Of a stretch of DNA of 64,000 bases, positions 11,771 through 22,740 are shown one piece after another (within the stretch, counting starts at the first letter, position 1; every line of letters begins with the position of its first letter). This DNA is from Manis javanica (lineage: Eukaryota > Chordata > Mammalia > Pholidota > Manidae): positions 153,710,401 to 153,774,400 of the forward strand of contig NC_133158.1 of assembly GCF_040802235.1 (NCBI RefSeq), written 5' to 3'. The notes beneath the pieces were generated by a model. That model saw nothing but the letters and a program-made list of their open reading frames with translations, did not search any database and was not told the origin of the DNA. Position numbers and translations under genes: made by a program.

Positions 11771-13598
11771 CTGCTATGAAGAAATTCTGATTGTTGCGAA
11801 TAGGTTTGAAATCACTTTATAAAGGACAGAAAAATCATATTCCTATCATCAAATTACCAAAAGCTATGTAATTCATAGTTGGTCCACAGAGGATTAAAAG
11901 CCTTCACATAATTGATTAAGATGATAGAAAGCAGGATATATGTGCAAGTATGTGTGCACCACGTGTAGAGAGTTGCTAGTAAATAAAATGGTAGCCTAAT
12001 TCCCTAGAACTGGGGAGATCCCTGGAGTTCCAAACCTCAAGATTAGGGGTCTTAATTCAGCTACCCAGTCTCCATGCCTGCCCCTAGAAACCATATGTGG
12101 AAACTGTGGAAATCCTGGATTAATGCTTCAGAACCCCCAACTTGACTGTCCTACACCTAGTACTGCCCTCAAAGACTTAATGTTAAGCAATGTACAGGAA
12201 GTACATTTAGGAGGAACAATGGGGTGGGATGAGGAGGACAACTAAGAGACTAAGGACTAGTTTTACTGATGAAAAACAGAAAACAAACACAAAAAGAACA
12301 ACTACTGCAGTAAGACCTTTTCATCATTTGAGAGCATCATACTCCCAAATTCTGCTAGGTTATCATCTAACTGTGTCAAGAGGATTAACTGAAGGTCATT
12401 TGTTTCATAGTCATGAGATCCTGGAATGTGAACTGTAGATACTCAGGAAAACCTGACGTTTTTTTTTTCAATGAATGCGTATTATATTTAGTAATGGTAT
12501 ATTAATCTAAACACTGGCACAGAGAAAAGAAAATCATACTTTCAGTAAAAATTAAGCCAACTGGCCTAGGCTAAGAGAAGTAACCCTTTAGAATTAATGC
12601 TATGAGATAATGACATTTATTGAGCCCTCCCTGTGTGCATCAGGAATTCGATAGCTTGTATCCCAGCCAAGTTTTTCTGGGATTTAGAAATGTTTATTTT
12701 CTGTTTTTATGACCAAATTATTAGAAAAATATAAAATCGAAGACTAGTTTTCAGGTTCCAAAAAACATTTGCTAGAAATAAGTATCAGTTGTCTAAACAA
12801 GTAGTACTTGATTTATTACTATTATTTTTTATATAAACCATAGTTACTATATGATTTTTCTGTGGTTCCATATCTGGAACAATGTCATATTAATAACTCC
12901 TTGCAGTGTGCCCAATGTGTAATATTATCTAAAAAGGAAAAAAAAATGTAATGGAAGAGGACTTAGGCTAATGAAATTCCATTAATACTTTTATAAATAT
13001 GAATATAATCTGTTTGAGATGCACAATCGTTTTCATCATCTGAAAGTAAATGATGAGAATGAAGTGAGTAAAAGTTTCACATTTAAAAAGAGATATTTTT
13101 CCAGAGTTTGATATACTATGAAACAATGATGTCTTTTTTTAATAGTGAAGATTTCCTTGAATCACAAAGACTTTTGAAGTTCAGGCAAAATGTAGCAATT
13201 TAGTAGAAGAAAGGGTGCATTTTAAACTAATAATAAATTTAATGTCCTAGTAAATCTATTTTCTTTTATTATGGAACTTAATTTAGAATCTAAAATACTA
13301 ATTCTGTGGTTCTAAAATATAGTTTAAATGCTGCAATGTAAGGCAACTTCAACAGAAAATGTACTGACGACTGTATTACTTTTTTTTTTAAACATTATGT
13401 ATGACCACGTGGGATATAATTAAAGAAATTTACACTAATTGGAGAAAATGAGATGAAGTGTAAGCTCCAGTTTTGCTGGAAACTTGTGTTGTGACAGCTG
13501 ACAAGTCTATTAATCCCTCAATTTTCTTATTGTTAAGAAGAAGCAAGATTGTGGTGAAAAGGTGTTAAACTACCAATCCCACTGAAAGAGTGGATGGG
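11771..13598. other. Intergenic, no gene seen
   Basis: AT-rich unique-looking sequence between the truncated L1 and the second copy of the 279-bp duplication. Only short chance frames are present and no repeat could be assigned with confidence. Confidence 0.55.
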
Positions 13599-13877
13599 AA
13601 ATGATAACACATGTGACAGTGTTTTGGCATCTTGAGAAGAAAAGATAGCATGTCAACGTGATACTATTGGCAGTAAAATTGTCAAATACCATTTGTTAAT
13701 TAAAAAATAAAGTTACTGGGTATACATGATTTTTATGAAGCAGTCATATTCTGTTGTAGATGAGCTAGTTGTTTACAGACATTTAATGGAATATTCTTTG
13801 GTAAGATGAATCATCACCATCTATTCTTTCTTTCTTGTATATATGAATTTGGTGTATGCACAGGTATAATTATGTAT
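13599..13877 (+). repeat. 279-bp duplication, presumed source copy
   Basis: Direct repeat of 11445-11723 with no mismatch. Here it continues smoothly into flanking unique DNA with no element boundary. The outer flanks diverge at once (aaatgat preceded by G here and A there; tatgtat followed by T here and A there), so the junctions are sharp. Confidence 0.92.
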
Positions 13878-15490
13878 TGCTTCAAGTGGCAATATACCTG
13901 TAATTTTAAGTTGTAACTAACACAAAGAACATTGAAAGATACTGCCAATTTCTAGATGTCTGGGTTATAGTCCCTTCTGTATGTTACTATTGTTGGCTTA
14001 TAAATTTCAAAAAAATGTGTATAGAAACTTGTCTAAACAAGTTTATAAACTGGGTTTAGACCTGAAGGATGGTATAAATGTTGACTGGTTATCTGAAGGT
14101 CATTCTAACATGGCAGATTGGGCTTTTAATTCATAGGAACCAAAGGTTGAAAGGCACAGATAAAATCTCGACTACTTTGCATTCACAGTTCTGTTTTAAT
14201 TCCAAAATAACTAGTTCCTTAGTCACTGGAAACAAAACACTTTTAGCATTTAACTTTAGAATACTTGAAACCCTACTTTGACAGCATTCACACACATTAA
14301 AAGCTCAACCCAAGATCCATGTTTGCACAAGGATTTGGGAATTACTTAAAATGGCCATTTAATGAGCTACTTTTCTGCAAATTAATACTTGCTTCCCTCC
14401 CTCATCGGGGAGGGGATTTTTGGAGAAGAAGGAAGCTCTTAAGAAGTAAAGAATAGGGGGAAAATGCAAAATCAAGATAAAACGTTAACCATAGGGCTAT
14501 TCCAATTTTGGCTATCAAATCTCTAATGAATAATTGCAGTATTGCCATGACACCACTTTGTGAGATTTACCTATGTTTTAACTAATTGACTAAATACAAA
14601 TATATTTTCATCTTTGAATCTTTAGAACATTTTCTCCATCTTTAGGCCATTTTTTTCTGGATTTTGATACTAATTCTTTTTCACATATTGCAAATGTTTA
14701 TTCAACAACTGATAACATTTTAGATTTGTAGTTTATTCTAGTAGAATTAATCTTATATTTTGAACAAATACTTCATTCTTACTTTTTTAATAGGTTTTCC
14801 ATCAATACAGTGGTTCTACCACCTTAGAAAAATAAAAAGCAGCCATTTTCACAAAAATGCATATTTTCAAGAAAGATAAATGTGGTAATGATTCATTCAC
14901 ATTGTCCAAGTATTCTCCACTGAATTTCTTTAAGCGTAACTACTGTGTTTAAAATAAATTTATTTATTAATATTTATTTTGAAACAATTTACTTTGGTGT
15001 AAGAAAAAACCCTAGTAGAATCAAGCTTATCTTTTGAACAAATATCTACAAATATCTGCTTAATCATTCATTCAACATATATTTAGAAGACTTACGTGTT
15101 TTTGTCTTTGCTAGCCTTGGGGAAATGAGTTGTAAAATAGACAAGAAAAGAAAAGTCCGTGCTGTAATGTGTCTTATATTTTAATAGGGCAACAGAGACC
15201 AAAGAAATAAACACATAAATGTGGTAATTTAAAAGATTCATAAGGGTTAAGAAGAAATAAAGTAACAATGGAAGGTGGAGGCAACAGCATCTTAGGTGTC
15301 TGGCAGGTGGTCCTGAGGAAAGACTCTGCCAAGTGCAAGCTTCTTGTTAAGAGCCAGCATTTAAGGAAGAAAGACAGGTATGGACAATGACCCTGTGGTA
15401 GAAGCTAAGTGTGGTGGGGAGGGAGCTGAGGGCATCTGAGAAGCAGGCAGGTGCCAGATCTTACGGATCTTGTTGGCCAAGGGGAGGAAC
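13878..15490. other. Intergenic, with an old unclassified repeat at about 15110-15485
   Basis: No gene is seen. The stretch 15110-15485 ('taatagggcaacagagacc', 'tggtcctgaggaaagactc', 'ggtgccagatcttacggat') resembles a widespread ancient mammalian interspersed repeat that recurs at 35320-35780, 45030-45440, 53740-54020 and 55230-55720. I cannot name its class with certainty. Confidence 0.45.
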
Positions 15491-15526
15491 TTTTATTTTT
15501 TATTTTTTATTTATTTTTTTTTTTTT

Positions 15527-15775
15527 AACTGTTCACATCCCATATCTTCTTTTAATAGTAGATAGTCTATAGTCACAAGATTTTGGAGCGCTGCAACTTG
15601 CACTTCTCCTAATTCTTGGTTGAGTTCCGACAGTATAGATCCAGTCAAATTTGTTGTTTTACTGTATGCACAGGCCAGCTTAGATAGCTCCTTCTTCATT
15701 CCAATGGCAAGTCCAGGAACCGGTGGGATGAATGCAGCTACAACTGCAACAGCGTCAGGATCTTTGTTGAAGTTT
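15527..15775 (-). pseudogene. ERV env transmembrane-subunit fragment (short copy)
   Basis: An open frame on the minus strand reads through a hydrophobic Ala/Val/Pro-rich segment resembling a fusion peptide region. It continues into the TM ectodomain with KLACAYSKTTNLTGS, the LQN-type immunosuppressive-region neighbourhood (ALQNLVTIDYLLLKE) and the first cysteine of the disulphide loop (MGCEQ). The poly(A) tail cuts it there. The retroviral env assignment rests on this ordered set of motifs. The surface subunit and the membrane anchor are absent, so it cannot encode an envelope protein. Confidence 0.7.
15551..15556 (-). terminator. ATTAAA polyadenylation signal of the short chimera
   Basis: ATTAAA at 15556-15551 lies about 25 nt before the start of the A-rich tail at 15526, the usual spacing. 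The long copy reads GTTAAA at the corresponding place and continues without a tail, which explains why the two copies end differently. Confidence 0.6.
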
Positions 15776-16021
15776 TTTGATGATCATCTTCTGGAATGAC
15801 TCTTCCAGAGAATGTTGACATTGGAAGTTCTTCTTCATATCGTATCTTAATTCGTTTTCTGGGTAGCCAAATTAGGCTTTGATCCTCTGTTAGTCTATTC
15901 TTGGGTTCTGTGATTCTGTTGCTGTTGTGTTCCTCCAGTTTTTCCTTTGTTCTTATACTCCACAGATGAGTGAAATCATTTGGTATTTCTCTTCCTCCGC
16001 TTGGCTTATTTCACTGATCTT

Positions 16022-16538
16022 GCTCAGTGATTTTACAACCTCAAAAGTAAGAGAAAGTAGACAGTTTTTGTTGTCTATCTAATAAAAAAGTTACTTTTTA
16101 TTTCTGGAAATAAGCAAATCATACAATTTCTGGACCTGAAAGTAGACTTATCATAGCAAAGTGATTTGTTTACATGGGTTGTTATGTTTTTATTATGGAT
16201 TATTTTGTTCTTAAGTTGGATTCTATGTTTTTGCTTGATTTTACTTTAAAATATGAAGGAAAATCAGAATAGTGAGGAGTTTGCTTGGTAACATAATTTC
16301 TTAAGCAATGTCGAAAATACGACAGTAATGTACTGAGTGGCCAAGCAGATATGAGTCATTTTGCTAAGTTAGTCCAGTGTTAATGGACTAAATAATTTCA
16401 AAGACGCCAAAAAGGGTTTTGTGCCATTATCATTATCATGAGGAATGTTTTAAAGTACTCATTTGTTTGATGTACTTGCTAAGCACTTTTTAAAGGAAGC
16501 TAAATGAATATAGTTCTTGTTCTCTAAACAAGTGGTAA
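16022..16538. other. Host sequence between the two chimeric elements
   Basis: About 0.5 kb of AT-rich DNA with no gene or recognised repeat. It separates two independent insertions of related L1-ERV elements. Confidence 0.55.
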
Positions 16539-16572
16539 TTTTTTTTTTTTTTTTGAGAGGGCATCTCTCATA

Positions 16573-16578
16573 TTTATT
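16573..16578 (-). terminator. AATAAA polyadenylation signal of the long chimera
   Basis: AATAAA on the minus strand (16578-16573), 18 nt before the poly(A) tail that starts at 16554. It serves as the end of the whole composite transcript. Confidence 0.8.
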
Positions 16579-16701
16579 GATCAAATGGTTGTTAACAACA
16601 ATAAAATTCAGTATAGGGGGGTCAATGCTCAATGTACAATCATTAATCCATCTCAAGCCTAATTCTCGTCAGTCTCCAATCTTCTGAAGCATAACGAACA
16701 A

Positions 16702-16758
16702 GTTCTTACATGGTGAACGAATTCTTACAGAGTGAATAAATTCTTACATGGTGAACAG
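16702..16758. repeat. Three tandem 19-bp units within the LTR
   Basis: gttcttacatggtgaacga, attcttacagagtgaataa and attcttacatggtgaacag follow each other without gaps. Short tandem repeats in U3 often act as enhancer repeats; that role is inferred. Confidence 0.75.
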
Positions 16759-16877
16759 TACAAGGGCAGTCATCACAGAAACTTTCGGTTTTGATCATGC
16801 AATATGACCTATAAACCATCAGGTCAAATATGAATATTCATTTGATTTTTGTACTTGATTTATATGTTGATCCCACA

Positions 16878-16885
16878 TTTCTCCT
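16878..16885 (-). other. Polypurine tract preceding the LTR
   Basis: AGGAGAAA immediately before TGTGGGATC on the minus strand, preceded by a TAA-rich stretch. This is the plus-strand primer position in retroviruses and supports the LTR boundary at 16877. Confidence 0.55.
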
Positions 16886-17514
16886 ATTATTATTATTATT
16901 TTTGTTTTTAATAAAATGCTGAAGTGGTAGGTAGATGCAAGATAAAGGTAGAAAACATAGTTTAGTGCTGTAAGAAGGCAAATGTAGATGATCAGATGAT
17001 CAGGTGTGTGCCTATGGACTAAGTATTAATCCAGGCTAGACAAGGGCAGCAAGACATCCACGGATGCAGAAGATTTCTCTCAAAGCAGGGGGGGTGAGGT
17101 TCTGAGCCTCACCTCTGTTGATCCCCAAATTCTCACCTGATGGCCCCCCTGCGACTGTGCCTGTCTTAGGTTGTTCCTCCCTTGAGGAATCTTACCCGTC
17201 TCTGGCTAACCAGTCATCTTCCGGGGCCATACAGGGAAATGTAAAGTTGGTAAGTGAGAGAGAAGCCATATTGTTTGCAAAGGTTAGCTTTTTACTTCTT
17301 TGCAGATTTATGCCCTGTGGCTTCTATGCCCAGCACTTGTCTCGAGGTATCTTTACCACCTGGAGGAATTATGATACTCGGTAAATTCGATATGAGGCAC
17401 GAATTCTATTTAAAGTTTGTAATTAGGAAGGAAGAAGAAAAGCTATAGATGTAGCATATGAAGGAAACTTGGGAGGATTGATTATTTCTTTGACATATCT
17501 TCTTGTATAGTACC

Positions 17515-17990
17515 TTAAGTATGTATAGGTTTTAAACTACTAACTAATTTGCACACACATATTGACATAATAGGAATACGGTGACATAAACAAAGCAAAT
17601 CTATAATTACCAGCCATCTCCAGTGAAGCCAAGAAAACCATTTAGGCACCCTAGGCATTTGTGAAAATTTATCTATGATATGATGGATATTTTCCAACTG
17701 TACTTGAACCATCAGACAAATTAAAGCAGCCCATTTCTGGGATCTGTTCACATCCCATATGTTCTTTTAACCATAGATAGTCTATAGTCATGAGATTTTG
17801 GGGTGCTACAACTTGCACCCCTCCCAACTCCTGGTTGAGTTCCAACAGTACAGATCCAGTCAAATTCGTTGTCTCACTGTATGCACATGCCAGCCTAGAC
17901 ATCTCCCTCCTCCTTCTCATGGCAAGTCCAGGAGATGGTGGGCTGGATGCAGCCACAACCGCAGCATCGTCCGGATCCCTGTGGAGGCTT
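17515..17990 (-). pseudogene. ERV env transmembrane-subunit fragment (long copy), broken
   Basis: A frame from about 17990 to 17669 contains SRLACAYSETTNLTGS, QNLMTIDYLWLKEH and GCEQIPEMGCFNLSD, the ordered hallmarks of a retroviral TM ectodomain. In place of the usual CX6CC the first of the paired cysteines reads Gly. The frame ends after about 95 residues at 17669; hydrophobic, membrane-anchor-like residues continue in another frame down to about 17515. The surface subunit is absent and the upstream ~150 nt resembles protein-coding sequence in a different frame. It is a relic, not a functional envelope gene. Confidence 0.7.
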
Positions 17991-18101
17991 TTTGATGATC
18001 ATCCCCCGGCACGAGTCCTCCAGAGAGTGCTGATGCCGGAAGCTCCTCCTCATATCGTATCTTAGTTCATTTTCTGGGTATCCAAGCTAGGCCTTGATCT
18101 T

Positions 18102-18654
18102 CTGCGTAGAAACAAACAGACCCTTTGCCCACACTTTGACATGCCCTCTATACCACTGTGCAGAACTCATTGGAGGTCAGCACACAGGAACTGCTTTTTT
18201 TTTTTTTTTTTAATTAAGAGAAAGGAATATTATCAGAAAAGAGTACCTCCATAGCTGATCATCTGACACCCTTTAAGTGATCAACATTAAGGATATTTAA
18301 AGCATGCGTTGATCTTTGATTTACCAATAGTTTTATCCTGTTAAGGAGTAATCCCCCTTTTCTTTCTTTCTTTCTTTTTTTTTTTTTAAATTTTTAATCT
18401 ACACTTACCTGAAGAATACTATGTTTACTATGCTCTCCCCTATATCAGGTCCCCCCTAACAACCACATTACGGTTACTGTCCATCAGCTTAGCAAAATGT
18501 TGTAGAGTCACTACTTGTCCTCTCTGTGTTGTGCAGCCCACCCTCCCCTTTCTCCCTCCCCCCCATGCATGCTAATCTTAATACCCCCCTTCTTCTTCCC
18601 CCCCCTTATCCCTCCCTGCCCACCCATCCTCCCCAGTTCCTTTCCCTTTGGTAC
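18102..18654 (-). other. 553-nt intron-like segment between L1 3' UTR and ERV
   Basis: Starts GTACCAAAGG after CAG (donor at 18655/18654) and ends GTTTGTTTCTACGCAG before AAGATC (acceptor at 18102/18101), with a pyrimidine-rich run before the AG. A CTGAC branch-point candidate lies about 70 nt upstream of the acceptor. The short chimera at 15491-16021 lacks precisely this segment. It contains most of the L1 3' UTR, two A-rich runs and ~150 bp of unassigned sequence. Confidence 0.75.
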
Positions 18655-18729
18655 CTGTTAGTCCATTTTTGGGTTCTGTAATTCTGCTGCTGTTTTGTTC
18701 CTTCAGTTTTTCCTTTGTTCCTATACTCC
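18390..18729 (-). other. L1 3' UTR with G-rich tract
   Basis: Runs from the ORF2 stop to an A-rich stretch at 18389-18362. On the minus strand it carries repeated G-runs between about 18640 and 18535 (GGGGAGG, GGGTGGG, AGGGAGGG, GGGGGGGG), a potential G-quadruplex region as is usual for mammalian L1 3' UTRs. A related G-rich tract appears in the truncated L1 at 11209-11258. Confidence 0.8.
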
Positions 18730-21700
18730 TCAGATGAGTGAAATCATTTGGTATTTCTCTTTCTCCGCTTGGCTTATTTCACTGAGCATAATACTCTCCA
18801 GCTCCATCCATGTTGCTGCAAATGGTTGGATTTTTCCACTTCTTATGGCTGAGTAGTATTCCATTGTGTATATGTACCACATCTTCTTTATCCATTCATC
18901 TACAGATGGACATTTAGGTTGCTTCCAATTCTTGGCTATTGTAAATAGTGCTGCGATAAACATAGGAGTGCATCTGTCTTTCTCAAACTTGATTGCTGCG
19001 TTCTTAGGGTAAATTCCTAGGAGTGGAATTCCTGGGTCAAATGGTAGGTCTGTTTTGAGCATTTTGATGCACCTCCATACTGCTTTCCACAATGGTTGAA
19101 CTAATTTACATTCCCACCAGCAGTGTAGGAGGGTTCCCCTTTCTCCACAGCCTCGCCAACATTTGTTGTTGTTTGTCTTTTGGATGGCAGCTATCCTTAC
19201 TGGTGTGAGGTGATACCTCATTGTAGTTTTAATTTGCATTTCTCTGATAATTAGCGATGTGGAGCATCTTTTCATGTGTCTCTTGGCCATCTGTATTTCT
19301 TTTTTGGAGAACTGTCTGTTCAGTTCCTCTGCCCATTTTTTAATTGGGTTATTTGTTTTTTGTTTGTTGAGGCGTGTGAGCTCTTTATATATTCTGGACG
19401 TCAAGCCTTTATCAGATCTGTCATTTTCAAATATATTCTCCCATACTGTAGGGTTCCTTTTTGTTCTATTGATGGTGTCTTTCGCTGTACAGAAGCTTTT
19501 CAGCTTAATGTAGTCCCACTTGCTCATTTTTGCTGTTGTTTTCCTTGCCCGGGGAGATATGTTCAAGAAGAGATCACTCATGTTTATGTCTAAGAGGTTT
19601 TTGCCTATGTTTTTTTCCAAGAGTTTAATGGTTTCGTGACTTACATTCAGGTCTTTGATCCATTTTGAGTTTACCTTTGTATATGGGGTTAGACAATGGT
19701 CCAGTTTCATTCTCCTACATGTAGCTGTCCAGTTTTGCCAGCACCATCTGTTGAAGAGACTGTCATTTTGCCATTGTATGTCCATGGCTCCTTTATCAAA
19801 TATTAATTGACCATATATGTTTGGGTTAATTTCTGGAGTCTCTAATCTGTTCCACTGGTCTGTGGCTCTGTTCTTGTGCCAGTACCAAATTGTCTTGATT
19901 ACTATGGCTTTGTAGTAGAGCTTGAAGTTGGGGAGTGAGATCCCCCCTACTTTATTCTTCTTTTTCAGGATTGCTTTGGCTATTCGGGGTCTTTGGTGTT
20001 TCCATATGAATTTTTGAATTATTTGTTCCAATTCATTGAAGAATGTTGCTGGTAATTTGAGAGGGATTGCATCAAATTTGTATATTGCTTTCGGCAGGAT
20101 GGCCATTTTGACGATATTAATTCTTCCTAGCCATGAGCATGGGATGAGTTTCCATTTATTAGTGTCCCCTTTAATTTCTCTTAAGAGTGACTTGTAGTTT
20201 TCAGAGTATAAGTCTTTCACTTCCTTGGTTAGGTTTATTCCTAGGTATTTTATTCTTTTTGATGCAATGGTGAATGGAATTGTTTTCCTGATTTCTCTTT
20301 CTATTGATTCGTTGTTAGTGTATAGGAAAGCTACAGATTTCTGTGTGTTGATTTTGTATCCTGCAACTTTGCTGTATTCCGATATCAGTTCTAGTAGTTT
20401 TGGAGTGGAGTCTTTAGGGTTTTTTATGTACAGTATCATATCATCTGCAAATAGTGACAGTTTAACTTCTTCTTTACCAATCTGGATTCCTTGTATTTCT
20501 TTGTTTTGTCTGATTGCCGTGGCTAGGACCTCCAGTACTATGTTAAATAACAGTGGGGAGAGTGGGCATCCCTGTCTGGTTCCCGATCTCAGTGGAAATG
20601 CTTTCAGCTTCTCGCTGTTCAGTATAATGCTGGCTGTGGGTTTATCATATATGGCCTTTATTATGTTGAGGTACTTGCCCTCTATTCCCATTTTGCTGAG
20701 AGTTTTTATCATGAATGGATGTTGAATTTTGTCAAATGCTTTTTCAGCATCTATGGAGATGATCATGTGGTTTTTGTCTTTCTTTTTGTTGATGTGGTGG
20801 ATGATGTTGATGGATTTTCGAATGTTGTACCATCCTTGCATCCCTGGGATGAACCCCACTTGGTCATGGTGTATGATCCTTTTGATATACTGTTGAATTC
20901 TGTTTGCTAATATTTTATTGAGTATTTTTGCATCTACGTTCATCAGGGATATTGGTCTGTAATTTTCTTTTTTGGTGGGGTCTTTGCCTGGTTTTGGTAT
21001 TAGGGTGATGTTGGCTTCATAGAATGAGTTTGGGAGTATTCCCTCTTCTTCTATTTTGTGGAACACTTTAAGGAGAATGGGTATTATGTCTTCTCTGTGT
21101 GTCTGATAAAATTCCGAGGTAAATCCGTCCGGCCCCGGGGTTTTGTTCTTGGGTAGTTTTTTGATTACTGTTTCAATTTCTTTGCTTGTAATTGGTTTGT
21201 TTAACTTTTGTGTTTCTTCCTTGGTCAGTCTTGGGAGGTTGTATTTTTCTAGGAAGTTGTCCATTTCTTCTAGGTTTTCCAGCTTGTTGGCATATAGGTT
21301 TTCATAGTAGTCTTTAATAATTCTTTGTATTTCTGTGGAGTCTGTCGTGATTTTTCCATTCTCATTTCTGATTATGTTGATTTGTGTTGACTCTCTTTTT
21401 CTCTTAATAAGTTGGGCTAGAGGCTTATCTATTTTGTTTATTTTCTCAAAGAACCAGCTCTTGGTTTCGTTGATTTTTGCTATTGTTTTATTCTTCTCAA
21501 TTTTGTTTATTTCTTCTCTGATCTTTATTATGTCCCTCCTTCTGCTGACTTTAGGCCTCATTTGTTCTTCTTTTTCCAGTTTTAATAATTGTGATGTTAG
21601 ACTATTCATTTGGGATTGTTCTTCCTTCTTCAAGTGTGCCTGGATTGCTATATACTTTCCTCTTAAGACTGCTTTCGCTGCATCCCACAGAAGTTGGGGC

Positions 21701-22545
21701 TTAGTGTTGTTGTTGTCATTTGTTTCTATATATTCCTTGATCTCTATTTTGATTTGTTCATTGATCCATTGATTATTTAGTAGCATGTTGTTAAGCCTCC
21801 ATGTGTTTGTGAGCCTTTTTGTTTTCTTTGTAGAATTTATTTCTACTTTCATACCTTTGTGGTCTGAAAAATTGGTTGGTAGAATTTCAATATTGTGGAA
21901 TTTACTGAGGCTCTTTTTGTGAGCTAGTATGTGGTCTATTCTAGAGAATGTTCCATGTGCACTTGAGAAGAATGTATATCCTGTTGCTTTTGGATGTAAA
22001 GTTCTATAGATGTCTATTAGGTCCATCTGTTCTAGTGTGTTGTTCAGTGCCTGTGTGTCTTTACTTATTTTCTGCCCGGTGGATCTATCCTTTGGGGTGA
22101 GTGGTGTGTTGAAGTCTCCTACAATGAATGCATTGCAGTCTATTTCCCTCTTTAGTTCTGTTAGTATTTGCTTCACATATGCTGGTGCTCCTGTATTGGG
22201 TGCATATATATTTAGAATGGTTATATCCTCTTGTTGGACTAAGCCCTTTATCATTATGTAGTGGCCTTCTTTATCTCTTGTTACTTTCTTTGTTTTGAAG
22301 TCTATTTTGTCTGATATTAGTACTGCAACCCCTGCTTTCTTCTCACTGTTGTTTGCCTGAAATATGTTTTTCCATCCCTTGACTTTTAGTCTATGCTTAT
22401 CTTTGGGTTTAAGGTGAGTTTCTTGTAAGCAGCATATAGATGGGTCTTGCTTTTTTATCCATTCTATTACTCTATGTCTTTTGATTGGTGCATTAAGTCC
22501 ATTTACATTTAGGGTGACTATTGAAAGATATGTACTTATTGCCAT
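18730..22545 (-). CDS. LINE-1 ORF2 protein, endonuclease and reverse transcriptase, full length (1271 aa)
   Basis: The start is the ATG at 22545, nine codons inside the longest open frame, since that frame begins with TTG. The apurinic-like endonuclease domain occupies about 1-235, with LNVNGLN near residue 13, the catalytic Glu in LQETHL (about 42), GDFNTPL (about 145) and NFSDHKG (about 230). The reverse transcriptase follows with [17 protein letters not shown] and the catalytic LFADDMILY near residue 700. The C-terminal Cys-His cluster [18 protein letters not shown] is intact. Length and all motifs match active mammalian L1 ORF2 (about 1275 aa), and there is no stop or frameshift. The enzyme nicks target DNA and primes reverse transcription of L1 RNA, and also acts in trans on other polyadenylated RNAs. 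Confidence 0.95.
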   Translation of the reverse strand: MAISTYLSIVTLNVNGLNAPIKRHRVIEWIKKQDPSICCLQETHLKPKDKHRLKVKGWKNIFQANNSEKKAGVAVLISDKIDFKTKKVTRDKEGHYIMIKGLVQQEDITILNIYAPNTGAPAYVKQILTELKREIDCNAFIVGDFNTPLTPKDRSTGQKISKDTQALNNTLEQMDLIDIYRTLHPKATGYTFFSSAHGTFSRIDHILAHKKSLSKFHNIEILPTNFSDHKGMKVEINSTKKTKRLTNTWRLNNMLLNNQWINEQIKIEIKEYIETNDNNNTKPQLLWDAAKAVLRGKYIAIQAHLKKEEQSQMNSLTSQLLKLEKEEQMRPKVSRRRDIIKIREEINKIEKNKTIAKINETKSWFFEKINKIDKPLAQLIKRKRESTQINIIRNENGKITTDSTEIQRIIKDYYENLYANKLENLEEMDNFLEKYNLPRLTKEETQKLNKPITSKEIETVIKKLPKNKTPGPDGFTSEFYQTHREDIIPILLKVFHKIEEEGILPNSFYEANITLIPKPGKDPTKKENYRPISLMNVDAKILNKILANRIQQYIKRIIHHDQVGFIPGMQGWYNIRKSINIIHHINKKKDKNHMIISIDAEKAFDKIQHPFMIKTLSKMGIEGKYLNIIKAIYDKPTASIILNSEKLKAFPLRSGTRQGCPLSPLLFNIVLEVLATAIRQNKEIQGIQIGKEEVKLSLFADDMILYIKNPKDSTPKLLELISEYSKVAGYKINTQKSVAFLYTNNESIEREIRKTIPFTIASKRIKYLGINLTKEVKDLYSENYKSLLREIKGDTNKWKLIPCSWLGRINIVKMAILPKAIYKFDAIPLKLPATFFNELEQIIQKFIWKHQRPRIAKAILKKKNKVGGISLPNFKLYYKAIVIKTIWYWHKNRATDQWNRLETPEINPNIYGQLIFDKGAMDIQWQNDSLFNRWCWQNWTATCRRMKLDHCLTPYTKVNSKWIKDLNVSHETIKLLEKNIGKNLLDINMSDLFLNISPRARKTTAKMSKWDYIKLKSFCTAKDTINRTKRNPTVWENIFENDRSDKGLTSRIYKELTRLNKQKTNNPIKKWAEELNRQFSKKEIQMAKRHMKRCSTSLIIREMQIKTTMRYHLTPVRIAAIQKTNNNKCWRGCGERGTLLHCWWECKLVQPLWKAVWRCIKMLKTDLPFDPGIPLLGIYPKNAAIKFEKDRCTPMFIAALFTIAKNWKQPKCPSVDEWIKKMWYIYTMEYYSAIRSGKIQPFAATWMELESIMLSEISQAEKEKYQMISLI

Positions 22546-22740
22546 TGCAGGCTTTAGATTCGTGGTTACCAAAGGTTCAAGGTTAGCTTCTTTAGTATCT
22601 TACTGCCTAACTTAGCTTGCTTATTGAGCTGTTATATACACTGTCTGGAGAGTCTTTTCTTCTCTCCCTTCTTATTCCTCCTCCTCCCTTCTTCATATGT
22701 TGTGTGTTTTGTTCTGTGCTCTTTTTAGGGGTGCTCCCAT

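Larger units (their letters stand above)
15491..16021 (-). mobile_element. Retroposed spliced L1-ERV chimeric transcript (5'-truncated)
   Basis: Read on the minus strand it starts inside the last codons of L1 ORF2 (about 16021) and crosses the ORF2 stop and the first ~75 nt of the L1 3' UTR. At 15887/15886 it joins ERV sequence directly (AACAG|AGGATCAAAGCC), and it ends in an A-rich tail (15526-15491). The long copy to the right has the same L1 and ERV parts separated by 553 nt that begin GTACC and end TTTCTACGCAG. The join here is where splicing would put it. Divergence from the long copy is roughly 10% over the shared L1 3' UTR, so it is not a direct daughter. No clear target-site duplication was found. 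Confidence 0.8.
16555..16877 (-). repeat. LTR U3-R segment ending at the poly(A) site (no U5)
   Basis: Begins TGTGGGATC directly after a purine-rich tract, as a 3' LTR does, and ends 18 nt after AATAAA, directly at the A-tail. A U5 region and a terminal CA are missing. That is the structure of the 3' end of a retroviral mRNA rather than of an integrated provirus, and implies an RNA intermediate copied by L1 machinery. Confidence 0.65.

Noticed and set aside
15491-16021. Idea that the short chimera is a direct copy of the long one at 16539-25247
   Set aside because: About 10% divergence in the shared L1 3' UTR and a different polyadenylation site indicate a related but separate template.
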